Under the pieces are notes generated by a model. That model saw nothing but the letters and a program-made list of their open reading frames with translations, searched no databases and was not told the origin of the DNA. Shown piece by piece: positions 60,634 through 64,000 of a stretch of DNA of 64,000 bases (within the stretch, counting starts at the first letter, position 1; each line of letters begins with the position of its first letter). Made by a program: the position numbers and the translations under genes. Origin of the DNA: Companilactobacillus suantsaicola. GTDB lineage: Bacteria > Bacillota > Bacilli > Lactobacillales > Lactobacillaceae. The stretch covers positions 1-64,000 of the forward strand of contig NZ_RKLY01000014.1 in assembly GCF_004745525.1 (NCBI RefSeq). The letters are read 5' to 3'.

Positions 60634-62340
60634 TTACAAATCCAATTCGTTAGCAAAGTAAAGAAAGGCACTAGCGGTCCATGAGAATGACTTATCACGC
60701 AAACCGACGCCAGTTTTAGCATCAAAATTTTCTGCAAAGCCGTAAGTTTTCACAGTTTGGCAGAATTTTGATGCTATTTCTTTAGCCAAAGTAGTTTCAC
60801 CAGCATCTTTTAAAGCTTCATACACAATGACTGAAGATGGTCCCCAAATTGGACCCCGCCAGTAGGCATCAGCTTGATACAACGGACTGTCGATTGCTTC
60901 GGTAGCGACGCCGAAGTTCGTAATAAAGTGTTGCTTCAGTTCGTCGACGATGGCCTGCTTTTTAGTTTTGTCTAGATCAGCGCTGATTATTAAGGAAACT
61001 AGTGGCAATAAACTTTGGGAGGTAATCTTTTTACCAGTGAACATCTCTCTTGCCACGGGTAATGGGGATTCATCAAAGAAATAGTTATTAAATTTTGCTA
61101 GTAAAATGGCTTTTTTCTTTGACCAATATTCAATTTTTTCAACTTGATTAGTCTGGGTGCTCAGCTTGATCAAGTAATTCATGGCAAAAATCAGATAAGC
61201 GGACAAATCAGGGGAGTCGACGACGGTGTTGCTGCTGAAAACGGTGCTATTGTCCTGGCCACTGTCGTTTCCGTGGTCGTACTCGCAAATGCCATCTTCA
61301 TTAGAATCCTTAAACTCCAAATAAAATTCGACTTGCTTAGCGATCCATTGATAAATTACGCGTAATTGTGCTTGATCGAACTTTTCTTTTTGAGCCATTT
61401 TTTGGAAAGTGAAGGCATGAATTGGCGGCTTGGAGAAGTTCCATCTGATAGTACTGTCACTCACAGAACCAGGAAGTTGACCAAATTGATCTTGATGATC
61501 GAAGATAACTTTCATCTGGTCCCAAGCTAATTGGTCATCGACTCCAGCCAAAGCTAGTGCCATGAAGCAATGATCCCAACTCCAAACGCCAGGGAACTTG
61601 TTATTAGAAGCGTAAATCGCCGATTCTTTCAAATTACCTAGTGGATTGACGATGGCCGACCAGAGGGTATAAATTGCATCAAGTTGAACATGTTTAAGAC
61701 TGGGTTGAACAGGTTTGAACTGTTTAGCAAAACTAGTGAAGTTCTCTGCAGCAATTTTGGCAATTGTTTCAAAGTTAATCTCTTCAGCAACTGGTTTAGC
61801 CATATTGGTTGGAATATCTTGGACGACTGCTAAAAATGACGAATCGTCTAGGGCAGGCTTGATGTCAATAATTGAGCTATTATTTGCAGTTTTACTACTA
61901 CCGGTAGTATCGACAGAAAGTGACTGACTCAGGTTGGTAGAACCTGTGGAAGTGTAAATTAGATACTTGGTTAAATTCTTGTAACTGTTGACAATGTAGT
62001 AAGGAGCATTCTTTTTACCTAATTTGTAACTGTATTCGAAATTGTATTTGGGATGAGCTTCAAAGCGGATTCCTAAGTTGTCTTGACTGTAAAAGACTAA
62101 TTTTTGAGCTGTATCGAAACAAATTTTGACATTGCCGAAATCGGTTTTTAACTCCAAGAGAGTGTAATTTTCTACTATTCGAAACGGAATCGCCTTATTA
62201 TCATGGGTAACAAGGATTTCTAAGCTATCCATATTATTCTTGGAAATTCCGTGGAGTGATTGCAACCAAAGCTTTTCGTCATGTCTAAAGATTGACATAT
62301 AGGCACCACGGTAACTAAAGGGGACTAAATTTATATTCAT
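60634..62340 (-). CDS. GH63/MGH1-like glycoside hydrolase
   Basis: 568 residues, cytoplasmic. N-terminal beta-sandwich (about 1-190) and an (alpha/alpha)6 barrel with GVWSWDHCFMALALAG, GQLPGSV, YQADAYWRGPIWGPSS and the C-terminal YGFAENFDAKTG that includes the probable catalytic Glu. This group includes YgjK-like glucosidases and mannosyl- or glucosylglycerate hydrolases. The gene is divergent from a sucrose/trehalose-type PTS, so the substrate may be the sugar (or sugar phosphate) that permease delivers. AGGTGAAAG selects the ATG at 62340; a longer frame adds nine residues. Confidence 0.82.
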   Translation of the reverse strand: MNINLVPFSYRGAYMSIFRHDEKLWLQSLHGISKNNMDSLEILVTHDNKAIPFRIVENYTLLELKTDFGNVKICFDTAQKLVFYSQDNLGIRFEAHPKYNFEYSYKLGKKNAPYYIVNSYKNLTKYLIYTSTGSTNLSQSLSVDTTGSSKTANNSSIIDIKPALDDSSFLAVVQDIPTNMAKPVAEEINFETIAKIAAENFTSFAKQFKPVQPSLKHVQLDAIYTLWSAIVNPLGNLKESAIYASNNKFPGVWSWDHCFMALALAGVDDQLAWDQMKVIFDHQDQFGQLPGSVSDSTIRWNFSKPPIHAFTFQKMAQKEKFDQAQLRVIYQWIAKQVEFYLEFKDSNEDGICEYDHGNDSGQDNSTVFSSNTVVDSPDLSAYLIFAMNYLIKLSTQTNQVEKIEYWSKKKAILLAKFNNYFFDESPLPVAREMFTGKKITSQSLLPLVSLIISADLDKTKKQAIVDELKQHFITNFGVATEAIDSPLYQADAYWRGPIWGPSSVIVYEALKDAGETTLAKEIASKFCQTVKTYGFAENFDAKTGVGLRDKSFSWTASAFLYFANELDL

Positions 62341-62398
62341 ATTTCTTTCACCTACTAAGTTAAACATCTTATTATAATGATACCGCTATTACGGCTTT

Positions 62399-62449
62399 TT
62401 GAATACGGATACATTATAACTTGTAAAACTAGTTTAAACAAGTTATACT
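62399..62449 (+). promoter_or_regulatory. PTS promoter with palindrome and cre-like box
   Basis: TTGTAA (62421-62426), 17-bp spacer, TATACT (62444-62449). A near-palindrome 62418-62444 (AACTTGTAAAACT against AGTTTAAACAAGTT) fills the spacer, a probable GntR operator. TTGAATACGGATACA (62399-62413) matches the 15-base cre consensus at 14 positions. Confidence 0.65.
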
Positions 62450-62494
62450 ATGTGTGCTCTTGAAAGTGCATACAAAATTAGGGGAGATGATTCT

Positions 62495-64000
62495 ATGGTT
62501 GATATGAAAAGTGACGTTACCAAAATCATTCAATACATCGGTGGCAAGGATAATATTGAATCGGCAACGCACTGTATAACCAGATTAAGACTCATTTTAA
62601 AAGACCAAAATAAGGTCAATGATAAAGAACTAGAAAAACTTGATACTGTTCAAGGAACATTTTTGGCAGGTGGACAATTCCAGATCGTGATTGGACCCAG
62701 TGTTCCCAAAGTTTATAACGAATTTATCAAGCAAACCGGAGCCAAATCTGAATCTGTTGAAGCTGTAAAAAGTGATGCCCGTTCCAAACAGAATTGGTTG
62801 CAACGTCTGGTTAGATTACTGGGAGATATTTTCATCCCCATCATTCCTGCCATTGTCGCAGCTGGTTTGTTAATGGGTATTAATAATGTTTTAAGTAATA
62901 AAGGAATCTTTTATCCCAATGCTTCGTTTATCCAGATGCATACTGAATGGAAAGGTGTTAACGACATCATTCAATTGATTGCTCAAACATCTTTCTCATT
63001 CTTGCCCGCATTGATCGGTTGGTCAGCGGTTAAAAAGTTTGGCGGTAATCCGTTACTAGGAATCGTTTTAGGATTGATTTTGGTCAACCCAGCTTTGACT
63101 AGTGCTTACGATTACGCTTCACATCCAGCCGCAACACCAACTTGGAACCTCTTTGGTTGGCACGTTTCACAAGTCGGTTATCAAGGACAGGTTATTCCAG
63201 TCCTAGTGGCTGCCTGGATATTAGTTAAGCTGGAGAAATACTTTGAAAAGCACATTCCGGATGCTTTGCAGCTAGTTTTAGTTTCTCCATTAACGCTTTT
63301 GATTACCGGATTTGCTTCATTTCTAGTCGTTGGACCTGTTACGATGGCCGGTGCCAACTTGATTACTAAAGGAGTCGTCTCAGTTTTCAATGCCGTACCA
63401 GTTTTAGGTGGTGCGTTGTATGGATTCATCTGCGCCCCATTGGTTATCACCGGGATGCATCACTTGTTTCTCGGAGTTAACCTACAAATGGCCGGAACCC
63501 TTGGTTATGTAACGCTTTGGCCAGTTGGTGAACCAGTTACAATGGCTCAAGGTGCAGCTTGTTTAGCTATGGCTTACATCTTCAGAAAGAATGCTAAGAA
63601 GAAAAACGTTGCCTGGACTAGTGGTTTGTCATCATTTCTAGGAATTACTGAACCCGCTATTTATGGTGTTAACTTGAAAAATAGATATCCATTCTTAGCC
63701 GTTATGCTAGCTGGTACCTTTGGTGGTGCCTGGATGGGCTTTTGGCAAGTTCGTTCAACTAGTGTTGGCGTCGGTGGCGTCTTGAGTTTTCTAAGTGTCT
63801 TCCCTAAACAATGGGGATTCTATTTAGCCGGCGAGATCATGACCTTCTTCTTGACTATCGCTTTAACATTGTTGTTCTCCAGAACCAAATTGAATGCGGA
63901 TAGAAAAGTCGGTTCAAACGAAACTGTTCATGATTTAAACGCCTTTGTCTCGGGTACAACAGAAGCAATTGAACAAGTTCCCGACGAAATGTTTTCCAAG
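62495..64000 (+). CDS. PTS IIBC(A), sucrose/trehalose type, cut by the window end
   Basis: 502 residues visible, no stop before the window end. IIB domain (1-85) with Cys27 in THCITRLRL and AGGQFQIVIGP. IIC domain of about ten membrane segments with GYQGQVIPVLVA, CAPLVITGMHHLFL and FLGITEPAIYGVNLK, closest to sucrose (ScrA) and trehalose (TreB) permeases. The last residues (FVSGTTEAIEQVPDEMFSK) begin a IIA-Glc-type domain, so the full protein should be about 640-660 residues and self-sufficient. GGGGAG precedes the ATG at 62495. Regulated by the divergent GntR gene in all likelihood. Confidence 0.9.
   Translation, partial: MVDMKSDVTKIIQYIGGKDNIESATHCITRLRLILKDQNKVNDKELEKLDTVQGTFLAGGQFQIVIGPSVPKVYNEFIKQTGAKSESVEAVKSDARSKQNWLQRLVRLLGDIFIPIIPAIVAAGLLMGINNVLSNKGIFYPNASFIQMHTEWKGVNDIIQLIAQTSFSFLPALIGWSAVKKFGGNPLLGIVLGLILVNPALTSAYDYASHPAATPTWNLFGWHVSQVGYQGQVIPVLVAAWILVKLEKYFEKHIPDALQLVLVSPLTLLITGFASFLVVGPVTMAGANLITKGVVSVFNAVPVLGGALYGFICAPLVITGMHHLFLGVNLQMAGTLGYVTLWPVGEPVTMAQGAACLAMAYIFRKNAKKKNVAWTSGLSSFLGITEPAIYGVNLKNRYPFLAVMLAGTFGGAWMGFWQVRSTSVGVGGVLSFLSVFPKQWGFYLAGEIMTFFLTIALTLLFSRTKLNADRKVGSNETVHDLNAFVSGTTEAIEQVPDEMFSK

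Overview
The window looks like a chromosomal segment of a low-GC lactic acid bacterium of the family Lactobacillaceae. The grounds are the two secreted proteins with C-terminal SLAP (S-layer-type) repeats, an LPXTG adhesin, a WxL-type surface protein, CcpA-type cre boxes, and many PTS permeases beside matching hydrolases. Companilactobacillus or a close relative is my best guess from overall style, not a proven assignment. I see no rRNA, tRNA, CRISPR array, transposase or integrase. The segment is an accessory carbohydrate-utilisation region mixed with cell-surface genes.

Layout. 0-6.4 kb: a nitroreductase behind a cre-controlled promoter, an amino acid permease, an Rgg-like regulator and a large Cna-B/LPXTG adhesin. 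6.4-13.2 kb: a complete L-ascorbate (ula) operon, ulaG-C-A-B-D-R-E-F, with a perfect cre and five direct repeats over its promoter. 13.2-16.4 kb: two secreted SLAP proteins. 16.4-19.4 kb: a TrpXYZ-like ABC transporter behind a short leader peptide with one Trp codon and two tandem terminators. 19.4-25.3 kb: a YibE/F pair, a GH13 alpha-glucosidase, a stand-alone C-terminal half of RqcH, and an aldo/keto reductase, with structured intergenic repeats. 25.5-30.7 kb: a MurNAc salvage operon (secreted esterase, MurP, MupG/GH170, MurQ, MurR). 30.8-38.1 kb: a LacI regulator, an orphan PTS IIC, DUF3284, GH36 alpha-galactosidase and GH42 beta-galactosidase.

38.2-55.0 kb is the most interesting part. 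A cassette of GntR regulator, lactose/cellobiose-type PTS IIC and a small membrane protein occurs twice, each time with a near-identical palindrome whose centre is the -10 box TATAAT. The second copy leads into a second GH170 (DUF871) enzyme, a deacetylase-type amidohydrolase, DgaE and DgaF homologues and a sugar-acid kinase. It is followed by a fructose/mannosylglycerate-type PTS, a GH38 alpha-mannosidase and an RpiR regulator. Read together, the first block could import a phosphorylated amino-sugar disaccharide carrying an aldonic acid end, split it, remove the acetyl and amino groups, and feed pyruvate and glyceraldehyde-3-phosphate into glycolysis. This is an inference from gene content.

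55.0-64.0 kb: a membrane glycerophosphodiesterase, an ASCH protein, a WxL surface protein, then a GntR regulator and GH63-like hydrolase divergent from a sucrose/trehalose-type PTS permease that runs off the window end. Separately, the 10-bp palindrome CGTTATAACG occurs at least eight times, all inside genes, far more often than base composition predicts.
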